In this document: piece after piece, positions 1-5,245 of the stretch
Layout of the letters: each line of letters begins with the position of its first letter
Position numbering within the stretch: position 1 is the stretch's first letter
The notes under the pieces: model-generated
The model's database searches: none
Told to the model about the DNA's origin: nothing
What the model saw: only the letters and a program-made list of their open reading frames with translations
From: SAR324 cluster bacterium
Lineage (GTDB): Bacteria; SAR324; XYD2-FULL-50-16
NCBI GenBank assembly: GCA_002401295.1
Contig: NVSR01000149.1
Coordinates: 1-9,076, forward strand
Reading direction: 5' to 3'
DNA: 9,076 nucleotides
Translations under genes and position numbers: made by a program

Positions 1-798
1 AATTCATCAAAAAAGCTAAGCAAGAGGGAAAAATTTCCGTATTATTATAACCATGGATTTATTGATTATTATATTTACCATGATGATAATCATGGTCCAT
101 ATAAGAAATTGGCAGTTAAAAAAGGAGATGCTACTTCTCAAACAGCTGCTGATATCAGTATTGAAGGAGATATTGTAAGCCTTATTGTTCCCCTGACTCC
201 ACTAGTTAATCTGCAATTTAATGATATCCCTAAAATAATATCAAAAGTAGAAACAGAATTTTTATTAAGATCAAGGTCTGATTATTTTAATCTGATAAAT
301 GATGAGTCTGCACCTGAGACATTTGCTCGTACTTTTGAGAGTAATCCTGTGCAGGCATTGGATTACTTATTATCTCAAATAAAAAAGGACATAGAAACTT
401 CAGACAAAATTGATAAAATATCTATAGATATTAAAGGATTATCAGGATTTTTAGAACATCAAACTATTCGCTATTACTTGTGTTCCGCGGCAGATTACAA
501 ACGTGGAATTATTAAAGATGAATACTTGAGTGAGGATATTAAACTGTGGATTGTTACAGCAAGTTTTCCCCCAATGATTTGGGTAGCTGAGCTTTCTATA
601 CCCAAACTTATTAGAAAGAACTTATTGGTTGGCCAAATTGTGTTAGATGCAAGTTCAGATGGGATAGATCAACAATCACCGATAATTAGTGTTCATTTTT
701 GGGATAAATATTATTTCTATTCAAGGGATACAAATAGTATAAAAGAGTATAATTTTTCTAAAAAAATCCGCTCTTTGTTTCATCGTGATTCTCTTTGA
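1..798 (+). CDS. Hypothetical protein, 5'-truncated by the window edge
   Basis: I do not recognise this protein. The frame is open from base 1 to the TAA-less end at TGA 796-798, so the real start lies left of the window. A TTG at 109 could be called as a start, but the codons before it read as coherent protein (for example the stretch YYYNHGFIDYYIYHDDNHG at about 40-96) and there is no ATG in frame. The visible 265 residues are rich in Ile, Lys, Asp and Ser, with a hydrophobic core run near LWIVTASFPPMIWVAEL and a tyrosine-rich tail (FWDKYYFYSRD). No signal peptide, membrane segment or catalytic motif is evident. The gene is markedly AT-rich compared with genes after 2900, which fits acquired DNA. 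It sits tail-to-tail with the split nuclease gene on the minus strand. A defence role is only a guess from location. Confidence 0.8.
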   Translation, partial: NSSKKLSKREKFPYYYNHGFIDYYIYHDDNHGPYKKLAVKKGDATSQTAADISIEGDIVSLIVPLTPLVNLQFNDIPKIISKVETEFLLRSRSDYFNLINDESAPETFARTFESNPVQALDYLLSQIKKDIETSDKIDKISIDIKGLSGFLEHQTIRYYLCSAADYKRGIIKDEYLSEDIKLWIVTASFPPMIWVAELSIPKLIRKNLLVGQIVLDASSDGIDQQSPIISVHFWDKYYFYSRDTNSIKEYNFSKKIRSLFHRDSL

Positions 799-925
799 TA
801 GAAGAAAAACGTGTAGTTTATTTAAGACCTTGTTTTATATATGATTTGTTGTTGATTTGAATTCTTAATTTGCTGAATAAATCGCCCCAAGTGCAGAATG
901 TATTTCTAGTATGCAATGATTGATG

Positions 926-943
926 ACCCTATAATATCAGGGT
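926..943. terminator. Weak hairpin in the convergent gap 799-999
   Basis: ACCCT (926-930) pairs with AGGGT (939-943) around an 8-base AT-rich loop, followed on the plus strand by AATTTTCC. It lies between two convergent genes and could end the upstream plus-strand transcript, but the stem is short. The same gap has two further inverted pairs: CAATGATTG 914-922 with CAATCATTG 976-984, and CCAAGTG 887-893 with CACTTGG 955-961. They cross each other, so they cannot all form at once. Confidence 0.25.
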
Positions 944-999
944 AATTTTCCTACCACTTGGTTGGCTGTCAAGAACAATCATTGGGAAGGGGGCGTATC

Positions 1000-1572
1000 T
1001 TAATCAATTACTTCTTCAAGGGTATCCTTAATTAAAAGCAGTTTTTTCAATAGAAATTTAACCCCTTCCCCATTAGCTAGTCTGAGTAGTGATTCTTTAT
1101 TATCCCAATATCGGTAGGGTGATTCTGAGTACTTCGCCCAATGAGACCAATTAGAAGCCTTTCCACCAAACTTGTTGGAAAGGGTACTTGTTACCTTCTG
1201 GTCAATTTTAGCTTCTGGTTCATCCTTTCCATCATTCTGAGGACTACCCACATAAAAACAATAGTTTCGATTATTCAAAGAACCTGGGCTTAAGCCGATG
1301 TTATAATTTTCCCAATCATTATGCCAAAACCATATTCGAGTATCGCGTTCTCCAGGTGCTTTTGAGATCTCATTTTTTACGATCCAGTTTTTTCCTAGTT
1401 TCTCACGAAGCAACACCTTAAGCTCATCCATGGCTTTAGATATTATTTGATGTCTAAGCTGTTTACCGGCATCGATAATATCAAGAGATAGCTCTAAAGC
1501 CTCCATATCCTTTGTACAATGTTCCAAAATAATGTCCTGTCTATCCAAAATCCCTCCTATATTTCTTTGCAA
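1000..1572 (-). CDS. C-terminal half of a split PD-(D/E)XK nuclease-family protein
   Basis: This frame holds what is normally the C-terminal region of PDDEXK_4-type proteins and has no nuclease motif of its own. It starts with helical sequence (LELSLDIIDAGKQLRHQI) and continues with an aromatic-rich part (RIWFWHNDW, NWSHWAKY, PYRYWDN). It overlaps the upstream nuclease frame by 16 bases in the -1 frame, so one missing base would explain the split. The open frame allows a TTG start at 1572 without a visible ribosome site. A second TTG at 1548 follows AGGAGG by 4 bases, and the stop codon of the first frame lies inside that Shine-Dalgarno-like run. Either this is a translationally coupled second polypeptide or a frameshifted pseudogene. 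Family knowledge favours one ancestral protein of about 400 residues. The start is therefore uncertain. Confidence 0.6.
   Translation of the reverse strand: MQRNIGGILDRQDIILEHCTKDMEALELSLDIIDAGKQLRHQIISKAMDELKVLLREKLGKNWIVKNEISKAPGERDTRIWFWHNDWENYNIGLSPGSLNNRNYCFYVGSPQNDGKDEPEAKIDQKVTSTLSNKFGGKASNWSHWAKYSESPYRYWDNKESLLRLANGEGVKFLLKKLLLIKDTLEEVID
1551..1560 (-). promoter_or_regulatory. Shine-Dalgarno overlapping the stop codon of the nuclease frame
   Basis: Read on the minus strand, ATAGGAGGGA contains the TAG stop of the nuclease domain frame (1557-1559) and a near-perfect AGGAGG (1553-1558). TTG at 1546-1548, in the frame of the downstream half, begins 4 bases after it. This spacing is short but usable, and it is the only good ribosome site near the start of the second half. 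It is what keeps the two-polypeptide reading alive against a simple frameshift. Confidence 0.4.
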
Positions 1573-2228
1573 ATGTATTCAGAAAAATCTTTTAAAAACC
1601 AACGAACTTTATCTGCCTGACATTGTTGCCTGCAGGCCTGCAGCCAGTTGATCAAATGTGGATTAAAATTCAATAATTCAAACCGTCCCTGTTCTTTGAG
1701 GGCGTTGCGTAGATGCTCGTCCAAACTCTTCGGCTCTTCATCTCTGCCAGCCAAATAAATGAGAATATTCCGATCTTTGCAAAGTTTATCAATAAACTCT
1801 GCATAATCTTTTAGCTGGTTTTCTTGTTCAATTGCCCAAGGTTTGTTTTCGATTGCAATCACAAATTTTGACGGGCCATTAGCTTGAATTAGCAAATCTA
1901 TTCTTCGGCCCTTATGAGTACTGAATTCAATGTCTACTTGCCAGTTACATGCTGGTATTTGCCTGCATATCTCTGCCACAGATTCTGGTAATAAATCAAA
2001 AAATAACCTCAGAAATAGATCCTTTTGCCCATGTGTTCCATCTGGGTTCAATAAATCCGCAATAATTGATGATAACTTGAGCTCATTTGGTTGTATAAAA
2101 TTGAAGCAATTAAAGTTACTTGCGATCTCTCGATCAGCTATTTTCTTAAAGTGTTCGAAATATTGAACCTTCGGCATAAGATCACGATAGAAACCTGACA
2201 GCTTCTCCTTGTAACTCTCTTCATTCAT
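1557..2228 (-). CDS. PD-(D/E)XK nuclease domain protein (PDDEXK_4 type), N-terminal half
   Basis: A 223-residue protein carrying an apparently complete nuclease core. The family's conserved opening lies at about residues 39-62 (FNCFNFIQPNELKLSSIIADL, with Glu49). Asp111 sits in GRRIDLLI, and Glu127 and Lys129 in IAIENKPWA give the D-x15-ExK metal and catalytic signature. Gln138 and Tyr142 (QLKDY) match the QxxxY motif of RecB-like nucleases. Proteins of this family are usually about 350-450 residues long. This one stops at TAG 1557-1559, and the missing C-terminal part continues in the overlapping frame 1000-1572. The start ATG at 2226-2228 has only a weak AGGT about 10 bases upstream. It lies in a region with a probable hsdR remnant, which suggests a defence setting, though many PDDEXK_4 proteins have no assigned substrate. 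Whether the split form is active is unknown. Confidence 0.8.
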   Translation of the reverse strand: MNEESYKEKLSGFYRDLMPKVQYFEHFKKIADREIASNFNCFNFIQPNELKLSSIIADLLNPDGTHGQKDLFLRLFFDLLPESVAEICRQIPACNWQVDIEFSTHKGRRIDLLIQANGPSKFVIAIENKPWAIEQENQLKDYAEFIDKLCKDRNILIYLAGRDEEPKSLDEHLRNALKEQGRFELLNFNPHLINWLQACRQQCQADKVRWFLKDFSEYICKEI

Positions 2229-2362
2229 AATCTATTTACCTGATCAAACTGATTGAAATGAAAAATTCTAGATTGTAAAACTAGCTAAGCCCACTTGACC
2301 TCTATGGACAGGATTGCCTCTCATCCAAATTCAGACTATTTTGTGTTCGTTCTCTTCTGAAG

Positions 2363-2394
2363 GTAGGCATGGGGGCCTGCCCCGCTACTTTTTT
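2363..2394 (+). repeat. GTAG...CTAC palindromic hairpin followed by six Ts
   Basis: GTAG (2363-2366) opens and CTAC (2385-2388) closes a G+C-rich imperfect palindrome. It can pair through GGCA/TGCC or GGGG/CCCC inside and is followed directly by T6 (2389-2394). By form this is a rho-independent terminator for plus-strand transcription, but no intact plus-strand gene lies just upstream. Both strands begin with GTAG, as in REP-like elements. The interior differs from the three GGTAGCGCCG hairpins elsewhere in the window, so it would be a different family or a terminator left from a lost gene. Confidence 0.4.
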
Positions 2395-2506
2395 GCAAGG
2401 AATTCTGTTGCTACTTCCCTAATCTAGGTATTTCATAAGAGGGTTTATCCTTGCTTTTTAATTACATTTCAACTGTTTGCATTGGAGTTTGGCTGGGATT
2501 TGAATC

Positions 2507-2641
2507 ATGACTAAATATATAGGACACTTCATCGAAAAGCTTGTTCCGAAAAGTAAAAAGCTTGAAGTAAAACTTGAGGGTGGAACTATCCTCAGTAATA
2601 TCTGGAAAATATTATTGCAAGATGCTGATAATAAACCGTAA
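2507..2641 (+). CDS. Small hypothetical ORF (44 aa), possibly a gene fragment
   Basis: ATG at 2507 follows TGGGATTTGAATC, with a GGGA as a possible ribosome site. It opens 44 codons, beginning MTKYIGHFIEKLVPKSKKLE, a highly charged amphipathic composition, and ends at TAA 2639-2641. After that single stop the same frame stays open for another 44 codons (2642-2773, including PLIFLHLGDNSYAPD) to TAG 2774-2776. Together they would make an 88-residue protein with one nonsense codon. I recognise no family. It is either a true small gene ending at 2641 or a remnant broken by a point mutation. Confidence 0.3.
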   Translation: MTKYIGHFIEKLVPKSKKLEVKLEGGTILSNIWKILLQDADNKP

Positions 2642-2784
2642 ACTTTCAAAAAAGCAAGTCATTTAACCCCTTTGATTTTTCTACATCTGGGTGATAATTC
2701 TTATGCCCCAGATGCATCAAAGCTCAAAGCCACTTATACTCGTGAAGTTGCAACTGCTCTTGGAGATGGTGGATAGTATTGGCC

Positions 2785-2898
2785 GTGGAACATCAAGCTG
2801 CGGCAGAAGACTTAGGACTTTCCGCCACGGAGTTCGCCTTTTATAATATTTTGATGGCGGAAATGAATCAGGAGGAAGAGTCTACCTTAATGGATTAG
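2785..2898 (+). pseudogene. hsdR: Probable remnant of a type I restriction HsdR C-terminal region
   Basis: The frame from GTG 2785 to TAG 2896-2898 reads VEHQAAAEDLGLSATEFAFY and then NILMAEMNQEEESTLMD. The core LGLSATEFAFYNIL resembles the conserved LGLSxxExAFYxAL run near the end of many HsdR subunits, just before or within the T1RH-like C-terminal (DUF3387) region. Nothing of the helicase or nuclease domains is present, so at most about 38 residues survive. The intact YgjP-like peptidase gene starts 60 bp further on. Genes of that family are commonly found immediately downstream of hsdR, which supports the assignment. The match rests on a short recalled motif, so certainty is moderate. Confidence 0.5.
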
Positions 2899-2958
2899 AC
2901 CACTCATAAAAAAGTATTGCAGGTTAGCGAAAACAAAATTTAAAAAGTGAGTTAAAGC

Positions 2959-3684
2959 ATGGATTTGAATCGTAGCGATTGTTCTCCCGAATATATCGAA
3001 ACGAAGGGTTATATTGCCGAAGTGATCCGCACCCCCAGGAAAAAAACCGCCACCATTAAAGTTGAAGCCGGTGTGGTGACGATTGTCGTCCCGGAAAATA
3101 TGGAATCCACCCGCATCAGCAAAGTACTCACCGCCAAACACCGCTGGATTCTGGAAAAGCTGGTTCTACAAAAAGAGGCCTTATTTTCAAGAGACAAGCA
3201 ATACATTTCAGGAGAAGCCTTTTCCTATTTAGGCCGCAATTACCGCCTGAAAATCCAGAACGGGCCCTTCACTCCGGTGAAGTTAAAACATGGCCAACTC
3301 ACCACCACCCAACCTGAGGGCAATCAAGATGCCCATAGGATTCGCAAGGCTTTATTACTCTGGTATCAAGAACACGCCAAAATCAAACTTACCGAAAAAG
3401 CCAAACGTTATGCTCGAATTCTAGAAGTCATACCTACAGCTATAGGCATTAAAACCTTCAAAAGTCGTTGGGGCAGTTGCAGTGCAGAGGGACAAATTGA
3501 TTTCAACTGGAAAATCATCATGGCCCCCAATCGCATTGTGGATTATATAGTGGTACACGAGCTCTGCCACCTCAAACACCACGATCACTCCCCCCGTTTC
3601 TGGAAAGAAGTGGAGCAAGTCATCCCGAATTACACCGAGTGCAAAGAGTGGCTGAAAGTCAACAGTACAAGACTAGTGGTATAA
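2959..3684 (+). CDS. YgjP-like zinc metallopeptidase (M48/DUF45, SprT-like fold)
   Basis: A 241-residue soluble protein of the YgjP/DUF45 family. The N-terminal half carries the family's beta-rich opening (EVIRTPRKKTATIKV, VVTIVVPENM, residues 21-48). The second half has FKSRWGSCSAEGQIDFNW (167-184) and the zinc site H200-E-L-C-H204 with further His at 207, 208 and 210 before SPRFW. His200, His204 and probably His210 bind the metal, and Glu201 is the catalytic base. Length is normal and the protein looks intact. The family's E. coli member YgjP has been reported as a UTP pyrophosphatase, while many others are annotated as peptidases of unknown substrate. Members often sit next to type I restriction genes, and here an HsdR-like remnant lies just upstream, so this may be a surviving accessory gene. 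ATG 2959 is preceded by only a weak GTGAG-like site. Confidence 0.9.
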   Translation: MDLNRSDCSPEYIETKGYIAEVIRTPRKKTATIKVEAGVVTIVVPENMESTRISKVLTAKHRWILEKLVLQKEALFSRDKQYISGEAFSYLGRNYRLKIQNGPFTPVKLKHGQLTTTQPEGNQDAHRIRKALLLWYQEHAKIKLTEKAKRYARILEVIPTAIGIKTFKSRWGSCSAEGQIDFNWKIIMAPNRIVDYIVVHELCHLKHHDHSPRFWKEVEQVIPNYTECKEWLKVNSTRLVV

Positions 3685-3688
3685 ATTA

Positions 3689-3725
3689 CGCAACAGACTT
3701 GTTGCGCAACGAATTCGTTGCACAA
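3689..3725. repeat. Overlapping tandem palindromes behind the peptidase gene
   Basis: Directly after the peptidase stop codon, three palindromes overlap. CGCAACA-GACT-TGTTGCG (3689-3706) is a perfect 7-bp hairpin. GTTGCGCAAC (3701-3710) is a perfect 10-base palindrome. GCAACGAATTCGTTGC (3706-3721) is a perfect 16-base palindrome that extends to 3702-3725 with one mismatch. The result is alternating CAAC and GTTG half-sites in which the first and last hairpins exclude each other. The plus strand continues with ACAAATTTCC, so a terminator role is possible but there is no good U tract. A protein-binding site is another option. Confidence 0.6.
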
Positions 3726-3750
3726 ATTTCCCCTTCCTGTGTGTAATCCA

Positions 3751-3785
3751 AAAACGGTAGCGCCGGGCTACGCCCCGGCTTCACT
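3751..3785 (+). repeat. REP-like GTAG hairpin, copy A
   Basis: Layout: A-tract, GGTAG (3756-3760), stem GCCGGG (3762-3767), loop CTACGC (3768-3773), stem CCCGGC (3774-3779), then TTCACT. It shares the A-tract, GGTAGCGCCG start, loop pattern and CGGCTTCA end with two other copies in this window. The 5' GTAG tetranucleotide next to a hairpin is the hallmark of REP sequences processed by RAYT transposases. It lies 72 bp behind the peptidase stop, in the gap before the convergent dehydrogenase gene. Read from that gene's side, GTAGC-CCGGC-GCTAC followed by CG and five Ts (3754-3750) could also act as its terminator. Confidence 0.75.
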
Positions 3786-3799
3786 GCGAGAAGACAGAG

Positions 3800-4672
3800 T
3801 CATGCTCTCTGTTTGATATACCCCATTGTTAAATCCATTACCCTCTCTATATTATTAAAATCAATACTATATTTGGACGATTTTACCAGAGAACTATGCT
3901 CATCAAAATATTTCCCAGTGATTTCTCCCACCTCCTCAGAGGCAGCCAAAGCTGCATAGGTTCTACCCATGTCCTCTGGACTCAAAGCAAATTTCATTTT
4001 AAGCGAATAGAGACTCTTAGCGATTTTTGATAAATCGGGATATTTGTTGAGGTCGACTTTAACACTGGGAACACGAATACAATTTGCTGTAACCTTTGTG
4101 CCTTTCAACTGCTCACTGAGCCAGTAGGTATACATCAGTTGAGCCATTTTTGATTGATAATATGCCTTGGTTACATTGAAAGTCCTTGCCTGAAATTCAG
4201 GATCCTGAAGGTTTACTTGCAGGAAAGGCATGGCAACTAAGCCCTTTGAAGCAATGGTAATAATGCGTCCCTGAGGGCTGCGCTTGAGTGCACTCAGTAA
4301 GAGCTCTGTGAGCAATACTGGCCCCAGATGGTTGGTCGCCCAGATACTTTCAATTTTCTCCTCAGTGTATGCAATCTCCTTTTGCGTGATGTCGAAGATC
4401 GCGGCATTCTGAATGATAACATCTAATACTCCGTACTTCTCATTGATATTCATTGCTAAATCCTTGACGGAAGATTGCAGGGACATATCAACGTGCATTA
4501 ATTCGATGGAGTCGCTTTTACTTTTGTGCCGAATTTCCTGGAGTGCCTTTTGACCTTTAGAGGGATTCCTACAGGCAATAATGACATGAAAACCTTTTTC
4601 TGCAATCTGAACGGCAGAAGCCTTGCCTATACCGGAGTTCGCTCCTGTAATTAGGCAGATTTTTTTTTGCAT
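3800..4672 (-). CDS. Short-chain dehydrogenase/reductase (SDR), retinol-dehydrogenase-like
   Basis: A 290-residue cytoplasmic NAD(P)-dependent oxidoreductase. Residues 9-16 give the TGxxxGIG nucleotide-binding motif (TGANSGIG). Arg35 in ACRNPSKG suggests NADP(H) preference. Asp62 in HVDMS contacts adenine, QNAA at 88-91 is the structural NAG-like motif, and Asn114, Ser142 (ITIASKG), Tyr171 and Lys175 (YYQSK) form the catalytic set. The long form with a C-terminal extension and the ACRNPSKGQKAL run resembles the retinol dehydrogenase and WW-domain oxidoreductase type of SDR, but the substrate cannot be told. Length is normal and all key residues are present. ATG 4670-4672 is the start, with GGAG-like purines absent close by. 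The stop overlaps a small ACAGAG/CTCTGT hairpin (3794-3812). The gene stands alone, divergent from the VF530-like gene. Confidence 0.9.
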   Translation of the reverse strand: MQKKICLITGANSGIGKASAVQIAEKGFHVIIACRNPSKGQKALQEIRHKSKSDSIELMHVDMSLQSSVKDLAMNINEKYGVLDVIIQNAAIFDITQKEIAYTEEKIESIWATNHLGPVLLTELLLSALKRSPQGRIITIASKGLVAMPFLQVNLQDPEFQARTFNVTKAYYQSKMAQLMYTYWLSEQLKGTKVTANCIRVPSVKVDLNKYPDLSKIAKSLYSLKMKFALSPEDMGRTYAALAASEEVGEITGKYFDEHSSLVKSSKYSIDFNNIERVMDLTMGYIKQRA

Positions 4673-4743
4673 GGAGATCTTTGATGACTGGTGAATTATT
4701 CTTTGATTTTTGATTTCACAAATACTCTCAGGGAAATACTTCA

Positions 4744-4821
4744 GAAGCTAAAAGCCTCCTTTTTAATCAGCTCTTGCAAGGTAATCCAAAACTCTTTACC
4801 GTCTCTAGAAAGACCCCATTG
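4744..4821 (-). other. Short coding-like stretch of unknown origin opposite the VF530 leader
   Basis: In the gap between the dehydrogenase start and the VF530 gene, the minus strand carries a 26-codon frame between stops at 4822-4824 and 4741-4743. It reads QWGLSRDGKEFWITLQELIK and ends KEAFSF. Its composition looks like a real protein C-terminus, not noise. There is no start codon, so it could be a gene remnant or part of a repeat. I cannot assign it. This stretch is also covered by an open frame on the plus strand (4691-4852), which I reject as coding. Confidence 0.2.
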
Positions 4822-4852
4822 CTACATTTATTTACCTGGATTGGATATTGTT

Positions 4853-5245
4853 ATGAGTTATGAAGTTAATTACGAAAACAACCCTCTGCATGGTTTGGGT
4901 TTAAAAGACTTATTGGTTGAAATAGTAGATCACTACGGTTTTGAAATTCTCCATGCCTATTTAAATATTAATAGTTTCAAGACCAACCCTAGTATCGAAT
5001 CTAGTGTGAAGTTCCTGAAGAAAAAAGAATGGGCCCGTGAAAAAGTGGAAGCTTTTTATTTATATGAGTTTAAAAACTTGCCAAGGGCATCGGATGTGCA
5101 GTTTGGATTAGCACCCAGAGATCGCCTCATTCCTGAGGGAGAACTACCCGGAAAGCCCACAGAATTAAGCCTGAAAGATGCCGATCGATTGCGTGAAAAG
5201 CGTGCTCAGAGAACGGCAAAGCATCACGGTAGGTATTCTGACTAA
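4853..5245 (+). CDS. VF530-family DNA-binding protein (DUF2132) with basic C-terminal tail
   Basis: From ATG 4853 the protein has 130 residues. Residues about 9-70 match the VF530 family well: NPLHGLGLKDLLVEIVDHYG, then INSFKTNPSIESSVKFLKK and EWAREKVEAFYL. The family is a small helical DNA-binding domain described from Vibrio fischeri. Its cellular role is unclear. After the domain comes a 60-residue tail with LIPEGELPGKPTELSLKDAD and a strongly basic end (RLREKRAQRTAKHHGR), which could add nucleic-acid contacts. The frame is open back to a GTG at 4691, but those 54 extra residues do not resemble the family and carry a coding-like stretch on the other strand, so I take 4853 although its ribosome site is weak. 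The stop TAA 5243-5245 overlaps the stop of the convergent regulator gene. Confidence 0.85.
   Translation: MSYEVNYENNPLHGLGLKDLLVEIVDHYGFEILHAYLNINSFKTNPSIESSVKFLKKKEWAREKVEAFYLYEFKNLPRASDVQFGLAPRDRLIPEGELPGKPTELSLKDADRLREKRAQRTAKHHGRYSD

Larger units (their letters stand above)
2229..2958. other. 730-bp stretch without an intact gene; decayed accessory DNA
   Basis: No intact gene of normal size is visible between the nuclease start and the YgjP-like peptidase. The part 2229-2360 shows nothing recognisable. A GTAG-bounded hairpin with a T run lies at 2363-2394, a small open frame with an in-frame stop at 2507-2776, and an HsdR-like fragment at 2785-2898. Frames change between these pieces, which is what a degraded operon looks like. 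The larger open frame on the opposite strand (2458-2649) has no recognisable content and I treat it as a shadow. Confidence 0.6.

Noticed and set aside
887..984. Crossing inverted repeats as an integron attC-like recombination site
   Set aside because: No RYYYAAC/GTTRRRY core sites bound the structure, and no integrase or cassette array is visible.
1590..1596. Slippery heptamer T-TTA-AAA (minus strand, in frame) as a programmed -1 frameshift joining the nuclease halves
   Set aside because: A -1 shift there meets TGA six codons later (TTT AAA AGA TTT TTC TGA). A productive shift must occur between that TGA and the TAG at 1557-1559, where no slippery heptamer exists.
1930..2166. 78-codon plus-strand frame inside the nuclease gene
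   Set aside because: It lies wholly antisense to a frame with clear nuclease motifs and has no domain or ribosome site of its own.
2887..3618. Minus-strand frames of 65-84 codons opposite the peptidase gene
   Set aside because: They are antisense shadows of a well-supported zinc peptidase, with low-complexity composition and no recognisable domain.
4691..4852. N-terminal 54-residue extension of the VF530-like gene from GTG 4691
   Set aside because: No family similarity, no ribosome site, and the DUF2132 domain begins right after ATG 4853.
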